From NCBI GenBank assembly GCA_003427395.1, contig BFEA01000500.1, positions 204,825-231,623 of the forward strand: a DNA stretch of 26,799 nucleotides, given 5' to 3'. Below the pieces are notes generated by a model, which worked only from the letters and a program-made list of their open reading frames with translations, had not been told where the DNA came from and searched no databases. A program made the translations under genes and the position numbers. Of the stretch, positions 19,100 through 26,799 are shown in pieces; the first letter of the stretch is position 1, and the number at the start of each line of letters is the position of its first letter. This DNA comes from Chara braunii. Taxonomy: Eukaryota; Streptophyta; Charophyceae; Charales; Characeae.

Positions 19100-19320
19100 A
19101 CGGAGCGCGTCATAATAACGCGCGTGCATCCTTAACGAAATTTTCTTACCTTTTTTTTTTTTTTCCCCGGCCTCAGTGGTCGAGGATTTCGCTTCCAGTG
19201 TCACGACAAGCGTGCACACCCCTCTTGTTTCCAGACTGGCTACGTCACGGTAGCTGACGACGCCATCGTGCCGATGCAAAGACATGGCAAAATACCCTTG
19301 TAAGGGTATTTTGTCCGACA
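19100..19320. other. Poly(T) tract and 26-bp palindrome
   Basis: A run of 14 T at 19151-19164 reads as poly(A) on the minus strand. CAAAATACCCTT-GT-AAGGGTATTTTG at 19288-19313 has perfect 12-bp arms. A minus-strand retroposon with a poly(A) tail is possible, but no target-site duplication is visible. It immediately precedes the resumed ORF series. Confidence 0.5.
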
Positions 19321-19582
19321 ACGCATTAAAGAACCACTCTTGAACCAGGTAAAGGAGTTGGGGAACAAGTTAAGGGAGATCTGGTCGTGCCAGGATGAGG
19401 GCAAGTTGCATAGGGCTGAGCTTGTGACGAGAGAGTTAGAAAGTTTGTTTAGGGAGGAAAGAGAGATTATCCAGGCGTGGAGATCAGACTTTCTGGAGAG
19501 GGTAAGAGCTAGGAGCGTATCACGCGAAGGAACTAGGGAGAGGTCTGCAGAGGGCGTGACAACGGAGGATAAGGTAACATAG
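19305..19582 (+). pseudogene. Unknown family E frame (no ATG)
   Basis: The frame is open from after TAA 19302-19304 to TAG 19580-19582 and has no ATG near its beginning. It encodes a helical, charged protein including VKELGNKLREIW and HRAELVTRELESLFREEREI, likely coiled-coil. The EL-x-x-x-LREIW motif matches the truncated frame at 8352 (ELVERVRERW). A D-type ORF follows after 17 bases, as in the first block where D and E adjoin. It may be the remainder of a larger protein. Confidence 0.45.
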
Positions 19583-19599
19583 GGAGGTAGTGACAGGAC

Positions 19600-19857
19600 A
19601 TGAGCGGGACTACACTACACACGACGAATCGGTACTCATTGCATGTGGTAGGGAGACTGGACGGACCATTGGTGTTAATATTCGTAGAGCTCCAGCTCCT
19701 TACCAGACTGTGCATAGTTGAGGAGGCAGAGTGTGTCCGCCGTGCACTGCGTGAGGCTAGGGGGACAGAACTTCGGATTGGATTAGAAGGAGGACGAAGG
19801 ATTAAATACGTACTCCGAGTGACACCTTACGAAGGGCGGTCTCGGATAAGGGCATAG
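19600..19857 (+). CDS. Unknown small protein family D, copy 3 (85 aa)
   Basis: This complete ORF starts MSGTTLHTTNRYSL, like MSG...RYTV of the ORF at 8055. Its second half (AECVRRALREARGTELRIGL, then YVLRVTPYEG) lines up with RECRQRARDLIHEHRADVLARV, then YDVMIWSHG. It has the same length class and the same strand-helix-strand pattern. The function is unknown. It lies directly upstream of a charged frame and the gag gene, all in one reading frame phase. It ties the ORF block at 4.7-8.4 kb to the gag-pol region. Confidence 0.55.
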   Translation: MSGTTLHTTNRYSLHVVGRLDGPLVLIFVELQLLTRLCIVEEAECVRRALREARGTELRIGLEGGRRIKYVLRVTPYEGRSRIRA

Positions 19858-20544
19858 TACGAGACGACCAGGGAGGCTGAGAGGTTGAAGATAAGCGAAG
19901 CCAGGAAAGTTGGAGAGCTAGGGAGAGTTGTAACAGACGGTGCAATACTCAGGGTGCTAGCCGCTCACGATCGGTACTGGAGGGAGTCGATAAAGACTTT
20001 AGAGGCCATAGAGGATAGTGGAGATGAGGAGGATTTTGAGACATTTTATGACATTTTGGAGCTGTCGGCAATGAGGTTACGAGTGGTTATAGCATTGACT
20101 TACCTCAGGTGCTAGACAGATGACCTCATAGTCGTCTGGGAGTTAAAGGAGGAGAAATAGAGATTGGAAGCTCTTGGAAAGATAGAGGAGGTCAGAAAGG
20201 TCGGCGAGCGACTTTGGATGGCAGTAGGAGGAGAGCTTCCACCTTCAGCGGGCTACCCGATTCAGAACGGGCTGGGAGACCTAGCAAGGAGGACGGAGAT
20301 AGACGCTCGGGGGCTCTTGAGGGGTGCTGATCAAGAGACATTGGTTAGGCTTGGGACCGCGATCTGCTGCAGGTGTAGAGATCCTGTCACGGGTGTACTG
20401 CAGATCCGGAGAGGCGCGGCCTTGTTGGCCAATCCCGAAGGAGAGGTTTACCTAGACACAGAGATTCTAGGGATAGAGAGAGAGCACGAGATCCGCGACT
20501 GGAATGGAGTAGTGGTGGTGGTAATCGGGACAGTCGAGAGCTAG
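19858..20544 (+). pseudogene. Unknown charged frame F (two stops)
   Basis: This frame continues without shift from the D-type ORF and holds TAG 20113-20115 and TAG 20158-20160. Two related helices, LKISEARKVGELGRVV and KIEEVRKVGERLWMAV, suggest an internal duplication. The C-terminal half has CCRCRDPVTG and ends VVVVVIGTVES before TAG 20542-20544. No known family is recognised. It lies about 150 bases before gag. Both stops could come from CAG. Confidence 0.45.
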
Positions 20545-20579
20545 GATTGGAGGCGGACGCGAACTGTGACAAGGAAACT

Positions 20580-20640
20580 GGTCCGGGCTGCGAGTTCTGT
20601 CACAGGTCCGGGCTGCAGCAACTGTCATAGATCCGGGCTG
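20580..20640 (+). repeat. 25-bp repeat in the gag leader, three copies
   Basis: GGTCCGGGCTG occurs at 20580 and 20605 and, as GATCCGGGCTG, at 20630. Each of the first two is followed by a CTGTCA. The same combination, GGTCCGGGCTAACTGTCA, occurs once downstream of pol at 25253-25270. It could be a leader or end element of the retroelement RNA. Confidence 0.65.
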
Positions 20641-20697
20641 TAACGCCCGACGAGGGTATCTAACCGCGTCTTCTGGTGGCCTATGTAACCAGACACG

Positions 20698-22640
20698 ATG
20701 GGGCCACAACCGACCACGGGCGAAGCGAGGGAGGAGTACATGACATCGCCCGACCGAGCTCTGAGGGATCTGAAGGAACGAATTAGGCAGGGAGCACCGC
20801 TGAGATGGGCCGACCAAACCCATGACGGAGAGCCCGACGTAATGGGCGAGCCGGTCGTGACAGAGCCGCAGGAGACTTTGAAGACAGGAACCTCGAGCGG
20901 TCGACGAGAAGCGACAAGACGGCGCTCCCCCGAGTATGAGCGGAGGGAAACCATGGCGGATAGGCACAGGGACGACTGGCGAGAGAGTTCAAGGATCTAT
21001 TGGAGGGACAGAGATACAGATAGAGCACCGCCGCGACGTGTCTTCGACCCCCAAACGGGGGAATCACACCCGCTCCCTTACGAGAGCAAGGATCGCTATA
21101 TTATTACGCACAAGGCCTCAGAGCCTCCTACTTTCAGGGGCTATGGCATTACAGAATATCTGGACAAGTGGGAACTTCATGCCAGCCGGAGTAAGTGGTC
21201 GGAGGAAGAGATTATAGAGAACCTCCTATTTAATGTGGATCAAACCCTCGGCAAGGAAGTTAAGGAAGCCCGACGAAAGGATGAGAAATGGACTACGTAC
21301 AAAAAGAACCTCGTTGAGCTTTACACATTGGAGGATAACAAGTACTCCATCAAGGATCTTGAGACGATGACTCAAGATGAAGATGAGAGCGTACGGGCAT
21401 TTGGAATGCGTTTCGAGAAGATCTCCGACGTGCTAATGAAGAAGGGGAAGATCTCAGAGGTCGAGCGCTGTACTATCTTCATTGGACACCTGTCCAAAGG
21501 TAGACAGAAGAGTATACTTAGACATCTTCCGCGCGACAAGCTTGACTTCCCAGAAGTCCTAAAGCTCGCGATAAAGGCAGAAGCAGACGACTACAAGGAC
21601 TTGGTGTAAAGAGGGATGATAAGACGTGACTTCTCTCTCTATAAGGAATATGCCACTGATAGATGTCCTGATTTCAAGGACTATCCCTGGTCGGAGAAGA
21701 ACGAGGCCGTGGCGGAGGAAGTGAAGGAGATAAGGGACATGGTAAAGAGATTGGCAAGACAGGTTACAAAGATTGTGACCACCACAGGAGCCACGATATA
21801 CCGGGACAAGCCCGAAGGACCCTATTCACTTCGCTGGGACCGGAGGAACACTGATTCCTGGAAAAGTGTCGAGGATAGAAATCCTCGAACGCTGACTGAT
21901 TATCGTGTGAGGGAAAGGGAGAGAGACGATGAGCCATGGCGACGCAGGGATGATGAGATAGACCGGGACCGGAGAACTCGCGAGACGTATGGATGAGCTA
22001 GGAGGCTTGATGATTACTCACGTAGCCCTCGCTATGAGCCTGACGGGGGTGGAGGCGACTCTCGAGGCCGGTGGGAGTCGGATCAGGGTCGGCGAGACGG
22101 ATACAGGGATGAAAGATATGAGAGATCAGACTGAGATGGACATAAGGACGACAGATATGAGAGGACGGATCGAGACGGATACAAGAGTGACAAATACGAA
22201 AGAGGAGATCGACCCGATGATACGCGCGGGCGATACGACCGAGGAGATCGGCGCGATGATTCACGCGGGCGATACGACTGAGGAGATCGACGCGATGATT
22301 CACGCGGATGATACGACCGAGGAGATCAACGCGATGATTCACGCGGACGATACGACCGACGAGATCGGCTCGATGATTCACGCGGGCGATACGACCGAGG
22401 AGATCAACGCGATGATTCACTCGGGCGATACCAACATGGGGACCACCGCAATGATTTGCGCGGCAGGAATGAGAGAGGGGGATATGGCGCGTCGTCTGAT
22501 CCGTATTTGAAGTCCCCTGACCCCAGAGCAGCGAGAGGTTCGACCTCTAGAGGCACAGACGACAGACCACCCACTCCCAGGAACTCTTGCGTCTACTGTA
22601 GAGGAGCCGTCCTTAAGGACTTCATCTCTGATAAAGTTCA
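20698..22640 (+). pseudogene. Retrotransposon gag polyprotein (broken)
   Basis: Gag packages the element RNA into cytoplasmic particles. From ATG 20698 a single frame runs past stops TAA 21607, TGA 21994, TGA 22132, TGA 22279 and TGA 22309. Residues 1-135 are charged linker. The capsid-like region is at about 138-300, with PPTFRGYGITEYLDKWE, then DEDESVRAFGMRFEKISDVL and RQKSILRHLP. After the first stop come YATDRCPDFKDYPWSEK and a coiled-coil-like helix. Next is an Arg/Asp/Gly-rich nucleocapsid tail made of 13-residue repeats. The frame ends in the first half of a CCHC zinc knuckle (CVYCRG at about 22588), where it fuses to RT sequence. The start is the ATG before the protein-like segment, and upstream the frame is stopped. 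Confidence 0.8.
22204..22437 (+). repeat. 39-bp in-frame coding repeat, six units
   Basis: Units begin at 22204, 22243, 22282, 22321, 22360 and 22399, and a degenerate seventh follows. In the gag frame each encodes a 13-residue G-D-R-R-D-D-S-R-G-R-Y-D-R-like unit, giving a basic/acidic nucleocapsid tail. The TGA at 22279-22281 and the TGA at 22309-22311 stand where sister units have CGA. Confidence 0.9.
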
Positions 22641-23500
22641 AGTTTTTGTGGACGATTTTTCTATTAAAGGGCTAGTAAAGAAGGAGTTGAAAATTCGTCG
22701 AGCAGCACCTAACAGATATATCCGCGGTACTTGAGCAGCTGGATGATGCGAATTTGATGGTCAGCGGGACAAAGAGCCGATGGGCCGTCTCGACTATAAA
22801 GATCTTAGGCTTTATTTGCGACTCGAGAGGACGCCGAGCGGATCCTGCAAAGCTAAACAAACTTCTAAACTGGCCGTCGCCGTTGCATAGTGCTACCGAG
22901 GTTCGGCAGTTTCTGGGGGTGGTCGGCTACTGACGGATTTTCATACGGAGATATGCGGAGAAGGCTGAGCCATTGAGGCTACTCCTTCAGAAGACTGAGA
23001 AATTTTACTGGGATTCTTCACAGGAACTCGCCATGCAAGAGCTTAAAGATGAATTTGAGGAGGGAGGACACGTACTGGGCGTGCCATTCTTTGACGATGA
23101 GGCCGAGAGACCCTTCATAGTATCCACGGATGCTGGACCTTGTTCAGTTGGAGGACTGCTATCTCGGAAGGACGCTGAAGGGAAGGAAAGACCATTAAGA
23201 TTTGAGAGTAGAACACTTAATACAACTGAGCGCAATTACAGTCAATTCAAGAAGGAAGTGTTAGCTGTTCTGCGGTCTCTAGATACGTTCAGACACTATA
23301 TGTATGGGCGTCGGTTCATCTTGAGAGTAGATCCCACCGCGGTTGCCTCTGTCCTCCAGAAGGACTTTAGTCTGACGGACCCGACCATCGCTCGATGGTT
23401 AATACGAATTCGGCTAAATGATTACACAGTTGAGAGGATATCTAGCACTAAAAATGTTGTGGCAAATGGGCTTTCACGCATCCCTCTTGAGGCGAGCGCC
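22610..23500 (+). pseudogene. Partial reverse transcriptase and RNase H
   Basis: The RT copies element RNA into DNA and RNase H removes the template. RT begins abruptly at its active-site strand (VQVFVDDFSIKG, the YxDD-type motif). A frameshift near 22690 leads into the C-terminal palm and thumb (LDDANLMVSGTKSRW, KILGFICDSRGRR, TEVRQFLGVVGY), with TGA 22931 inside the GYxRxFI motif. RNase H follows: TDAGPCSVGG (first Asp), NYSQFKKEVLAV (Glu), RVDPTAVASV (Asp), and NVVANGLSR, where the family has ADxLSR. The last catalytic Asp is thus Asn. RT motifs before YxDD and the protease are missing. The frame ends near 23500 and shifts into integrase. Confidence 0.85.
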
Positions 23501-25087
23501 CGATAGTAGCTGGAGCCCTAACATTGACAGAGCCGGGACGCGCCGAACGATTTCTGGTTAACCTCTACGACGACAAATACCGAACGATCGGGCTACATTT
23601 GTCAGGAGAGGAGAGTCAAGATTCAGACATCCGGAGACAAGAGGCCTAGTACTGCCTTAGAGCGGGCCATCTTTTCCGGAGGCCAGTCGAGTCGGGAATG
23701 CCCTTACGAGTAGTCTGTGATCCCGAGGAGAGACATACGATAGTTGCGGAGCTTCACGACGGGGTAGTCGGAGGACATAGAGGAGTGAAAGGGACCTACG
23801 AAAAGGTACGCAGGCTGTACTAGTGGGAAGGACAATATAAGGACGTCGAAAGATACTGCATGACCTGCGAGGAGTGTCAGAAGAGAGTTCTTGTGAAATA
23901 GAAAGAGCCGCTTCATCCATCTTATCCAACCAGGCTGGGAAAGAAGGTGCGCATCGATCTGGTGAAGATGGCGAAAGGGGTAGGCAATATGAACTACGTC
24001 GTGAACATACGAGACGATTTCACTGAATTCGTGGACGGTAGACCTATCAGGAGTAAGACGGAAAGGGAGGTGAAGAACTTCGTCCTGGAATACTTATCTA
24101 GGTATGGTTGCATCAGCAAGATAGTGATGGACAGAGGGGCGGAGTTTCTAGTTGACGAGGTTCAGAGTGTGTTCAAGAGAGCCGGGGCAAGAGTTTCGAT
24201 AGCCACCGCCTACCACCCACAGTCGAACTCCCCAGTAGAGAGGAGGCATCAGACTGTGATAGCGTCACTATCCAAGTGGTGCAAAGGTAAGGACAGTGAT
24301 TGGCCACGATATTTTCGATACGCGATATGGGCGGACAACGTTACGGTCCGGGCTAGCACTAGATACCCATCATACACCTTGTGGTTTGGGCGGCATTGCC
24401 CGCTTCCCATAGAGTTTCACATCGACAGTTTGACAACCATCGACTGGGCGGAGGAGATGTCTAGAGAGGAACTCATAGTTGCCCGAACAAGACAGATAGC
24501 CTACGGTTTGGAAGACAACCTTATGACAGCGGCAGATCGTCTGGCAGTGGAGAGGGACAAAGGTAAAGAGAGATGGGATAAGAACGTGCGGATCAAGAAA
24601 GAGAGGGTGAGCGTAGAAGATATGGTCCTTCTCTACGACGGAGCACTGGAGAGGACCTGGACCGGAAAACTCGCAAACAGATGGATGAGACCTTACAGAG
24701 TGGTTGAGGCACTCAACAAAGGGTGCATATATGATAGCAGAATTAGACGGATCCAAGTGGAAGGACCCAGTGGCGGGTGCAAGGTTGAAGCTGTTTAGAC
24801 CCAGACCCGCACCCACCTTATCGCTGACAAGCCCGAAAGGGAAAGGAAAAACCAAAATGGAGGATGGAGCCCCCTTGAGGCGATTCGAGGCAGGGGAAAG
24901 TTCCAAGAAGAGGAAAAAAATAGAGAAAAGAAAGGTCAAAGGGTTAGCTTTAGGAAGAGAGAACAAATGGTTATTCGTGCTCAAGAGGGCTAGACGGAGA
25001 GTTCGCGTTAGACAAACTGGCGGGACAATACCCTTCTCGGGGCCAAGACAAAAGAAAAAGAGAATCGTGCCGAGGCCAAAAACCTGA
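23485..25087 (+). pseudogene. Retrotransposon integrase (broken)
   Basis: Integrase inserts the element cDNA into nuclear DNA. The frame opens near 23490 with a linker (LTEPGRAERFLVNLYDDKY). The HHCC zinc site follows (ELHDGVVGGHRG, then CMTCEEC), interrupted by TAG 23821 and TAG 23899, with TAG 23647 before it. The catalytic core has D in RIDLVKM, D in MDRGAEF and E in SPVERRH, with 35 residues between the last two. A GPY/F-like module follows (KLANRWMRPYRVVEA), with Arg in place of the usual Gly. A frameshift near 24720 leads into AYMIAELDGSKW and a Lys/Arg-rich tail ending at TGA 25085-25087. From 23902 to the shift it is open. Confidence 0.85.
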
Positions 25088-25252
25088 AGAAACAGGAACG
25101 CAAGAAGCATTTTCTTAGCCCCATGAATCATACCAAACCAAAACTTAAGACAATTAAATGCCGACGTGGGCGTCCTTTACAGACAATCACCCTGAAACTC
25201 GTCCGCTTCCTTTGATGTGAGAGGTTAGGGCTCGACGGGGGCGTCGAGAAGT

Positions 25253-25297
25253 GGTCCGGGCTAACTGTCAGGCGGCCACAAACAGTGCGCCGCCTGA
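25253..25297 (+). other. Leader-like motif and 9-bp stem-loop downstream of pol
   Basis: GGTCCGGGCTAACTGTCA at 25253-25270 repeats the motif found three times in the gag leader. It runs into a perfect 9-bp stem: TCAGGCGGC (25268-25276), a 12-base loop, then GCCGCCTGA (25289-25297). It may belong to the 3' untranslated region or LTR of the element. Confidence 0.6.
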
Positions 25298-26045
25298 AAT
25301 CTGCGGTTTTGGGTCTTAGGCTCAAGGACAAGTCCGCGTTTTGACGGTACTCCGGGTTGACCAGGCAGCAAATTTTGGGGAACTCAGGACACCCCAGATT
25401 TTGAGCACACAGGACCTTACGAGTAACCCTCAAAGATGGCGGGATGGGAGGCCGCACTCGGCATATCTAGGGACCGTTATTTCCGGCCATTCAGAGGGTT
25501 AGACCCAGGTTGGCCTGTCGGGGAGAGGCGTCGCGGAAACTGGCCTCGCCGCAACGTTTTAGTGCCATAATTAAAGATGGGGAAAAGGGATTAAGACCAG
25601 TAGGGGAGAAGAGAAAAACATAATATCCCTTAATTTTTTTATTTATCACGGCATTTAATTCTAGGGGGAATACCCTTGTTATTCTATGTTCTCATGAAAT
25701 AAAATTAAAAACACAGAAAAAAATTAAAAATGGTAAAAGAGGAAAGGAACAAAGGAAATTCGGCTATTTATTTAAACTTTCTCGGAATTTAATTTTGGGG
25801 AATTTACGGGTAATTTACTATTTTCGGCAATAGAATTAAGAAAAAGGAAGAATGATTAAAAAACAATGAAAGGGATGGAAACCGAAGGCTATTGGGAGAT
25901 TCGTTAAATTTCACCTCGATCCGCCGCCGTCAGCTCTGACCCCAGATTGATAATTTTTCCTGAATTCCAACGGTTTACACAACTGCTGAAAGTCGATTTT
26001 CCCTACGCCATTTTCCCTGATTTGCTTGAATACTAACATTACCGC
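25298..26045. other. Noncoding, 3' flank of the retroelement
   Basis: No gene is seen. GC-mixed sequence to about 25560 is followed by an AT-rich tract. A purine stretch GTAGGGGAGAAGAGAAAAAC at about 25600 is a possible but unproven polypurine tract. TATCCCTTAATTTTTTTATT nearby resembles the sequence at about 4130-4160. Confidence 0.4.
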
Positions 26046-26225
26046 AGTTGGGGTGTTCTGAGAGCGGGAGTCGCATGGACAGCATGGGGTGGTGCAACCT
26101 TGGGACGACAGTATGGCATCTGGCACGGCACGGATATGTGGAACAGAGAGGCTCGGTATTGTTACGGAATGGGTATGACCTACGGTATCCGACATGTTTC
26201 ATGTTCGGTATGGGCTCGGCGACAC

Positions 26226-26460
26226 CTTGCTTCAGGGTTAAGGGCCACTACGGTGACTTACTTTCGGGTATACGACTACGNCNNTGGNTCATTTTCTGGT
26301 TCAGACACATCGNCATNACTTAATATCAGGTTCGGAGCAACCTCAGNGGNTTATTTCAGGTTCGGGTANTCTATGGTGGTTTATTNACAGGATCGGATCA
26401 CTATGGCAGTCTGTTACAGGGTCGGCGNCNTCGCGATGATTAACTTCAGNGGTCAAGGCG
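26226..26460 (+). repeat. Degenerate 29-32 bp tandem repeat
   Basis: About seven units share a TTCAGGTTCGGA...CTATGGTGGTTTAT-like pattern, with starts spaced 29-32 bases apart (near 26231, 26263, 26295, 26326, 26356, 26386 and 26416). Ns fall within units, so read quality is poor and unit number is uncertain. No protein is supported. Confidence 0.55.
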
Positions 26461-26689
26461 GAATATTTCAAGTATGGTACCGGCNCGGCNAATATTGCAG
26501 GATCGAANCCATCTCCGTGATTCGTTNCCCTATCCAGATTGGGATNACCCCTACATTGGCACAATTTATCNGGGACGNTACTCGGCNTCCGTTGGTGCAC
26601 TNTACAACCTTGTTTTGTGCGGGCACGTTTCCTTTTGCTGCATGATTCNGAGATCGCCTTGGGTCTAGTCTGGGATCACCACGTCTGGG

Positions 26690-26799
26690 TACTGAGCTCG
26701 GCGGTACCGGGCCTCCAAAGCCCNGTACCTGCAGTACGATTCTCCTTTTGCCATGAACTGNCAGGAGGNCGCNAGNGATCTGCGCCAGCAAGCTTGNGG
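26690..26799. other. Polylinker-like, low-quality contig end
   Basis: GAGCTC (26694-26699), GGTACC (26703-26708), CTGCAG (26729-26734) and AAGCTT (26790-26795) occur in the order of the pUC19 multiple cloning site, with partial linking sequence (GGTACCGGG, GTACCTGCAG) and many Ns. This looks like miscalled vector or read end and should not be treated as genomic. Confidence 0.45.

Larger units (their letters stand above)
20698..25087 (+). mobile_element. Defective Ty3/gypsy-type gag-pol
   Basis: The order is gag, a partial RT, RNase H, integrase, the Ty3/gypsy (Metaviridae) order. The internal deletion has removed the rest of the zinc knuckle, the protease and the N-terminal RT. Stops at 21607, 21994, 22132, 22279, 22309, 22931, 23647, 23821 and 23899, plus frameshifts near 22690, 23490 and 24720, show it is inactive. 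No flanking LTRs could be outlined by eye. The integrase phrasing (IDLVKM, MDRGAEF, YHPQSN) resembles a lineage also seen in fungi and algae. Confidence 0.85.

Noticed and set aside
21989-22510. 173-codon frame with 13-residue EEIxAMIHAGDTT-like repeats
   Set aside because: It is an off-frame reading of the 39-bp gag array. The gag frame continues from upstream and leads into the zinc knuckle, so that frame is the real one.
24370-25131. 253-codon minus-strand frame
   Set aside because: It is antisense to the recognisable integrase and has no family features.
26100-26645. 181-codon frame with ambiguous residues
   Set aside because: It crosses many Ns and a tandem repeat and is not a reliable gene.

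Overview
This looks like nuclear, repeat-rich DNA from a large eukaryotic genome; nothing bacterial is seen. A green-lineage host (land plant or charophyte alga) fits best. At 2759-2775 there is a 16-base match to the tRNA-Asp type primer-binding site of plant Tat/Athila retrotransposons, and at 11124-11144 there are short TTTAGGG-type telomere units. The species cannot be named from the sequence. Single Ns cluster at both ends, and sites at 26694-26795 run in pUC polylinker order, so the contig tips are probably capillary-read artefacts.

Layout. 1-4700: no recognisable gene; a degenerate 41-48 bp tandem repeat (1979-2215), a knot of GC palindromes around the primer-binding-site-like sequence (2660-2823), an AT-rich tract, and a perfect 15-bp hairpin (4457-4496). 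4711-8432: a tight same-strand series of unrecognised ORFs from at least three families. The large A-type occurs three times (A 4711-5727, B 5774-6877, C 7297-8051), the small D-type twice (6988-7224, 8055-8324), and an E-type start follows (8352). Only B and the second D lack internal stops. 8433-18870: about 10.4 kb with no convincing complete gene, made of microsatellites, a 163-bp higher-order minisatellite, a 1-kb TG-rich cryptic simple tract, dispersed repeats, an array of inverted and direct units, polypyrimidine tracts, and a tRNA-like Pol III element. Several splice-donor-like sites between 13.5 and 17.2 kb may mark remnants of a split gene. 19305-20544: the unrecognised ORF series resumes with an E-type frame, a third D-type ORF and a charged F-type frame. 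20698-25087: a defective Ty3/gypsy-type gag-pol. 25088-26799: noncoding, with a stem-loop, an AT-rich tract, a 31-bp tandem repeat and low-quality sequence.

How it fits together. The A/B/C, D, E and F ORFs share strand and tight spacing with gag-pol, and D-type and E-type sequences occur on both sides of the 10-kb repeat region. The best reading is one very large Ty3-like element, or two related copies, carrying extra ORFs upstream of gag and interrupted by repeat-rich DNA. No long terminal repeat pair could be delimited by eye. The gag-pol is dead: a deletion joins the gag zinc knuckle to the RT active-site strand, there are three frameshifts, and there are many in-frame stops. In the 39-bp gag repeat array, two stops can be seen by comparison between repeat units to be CGA-to-TGA changes, the mark of methyl-cytosine deamination. 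The function of the extra ORFs is unknown and they are the most novel content of the window.
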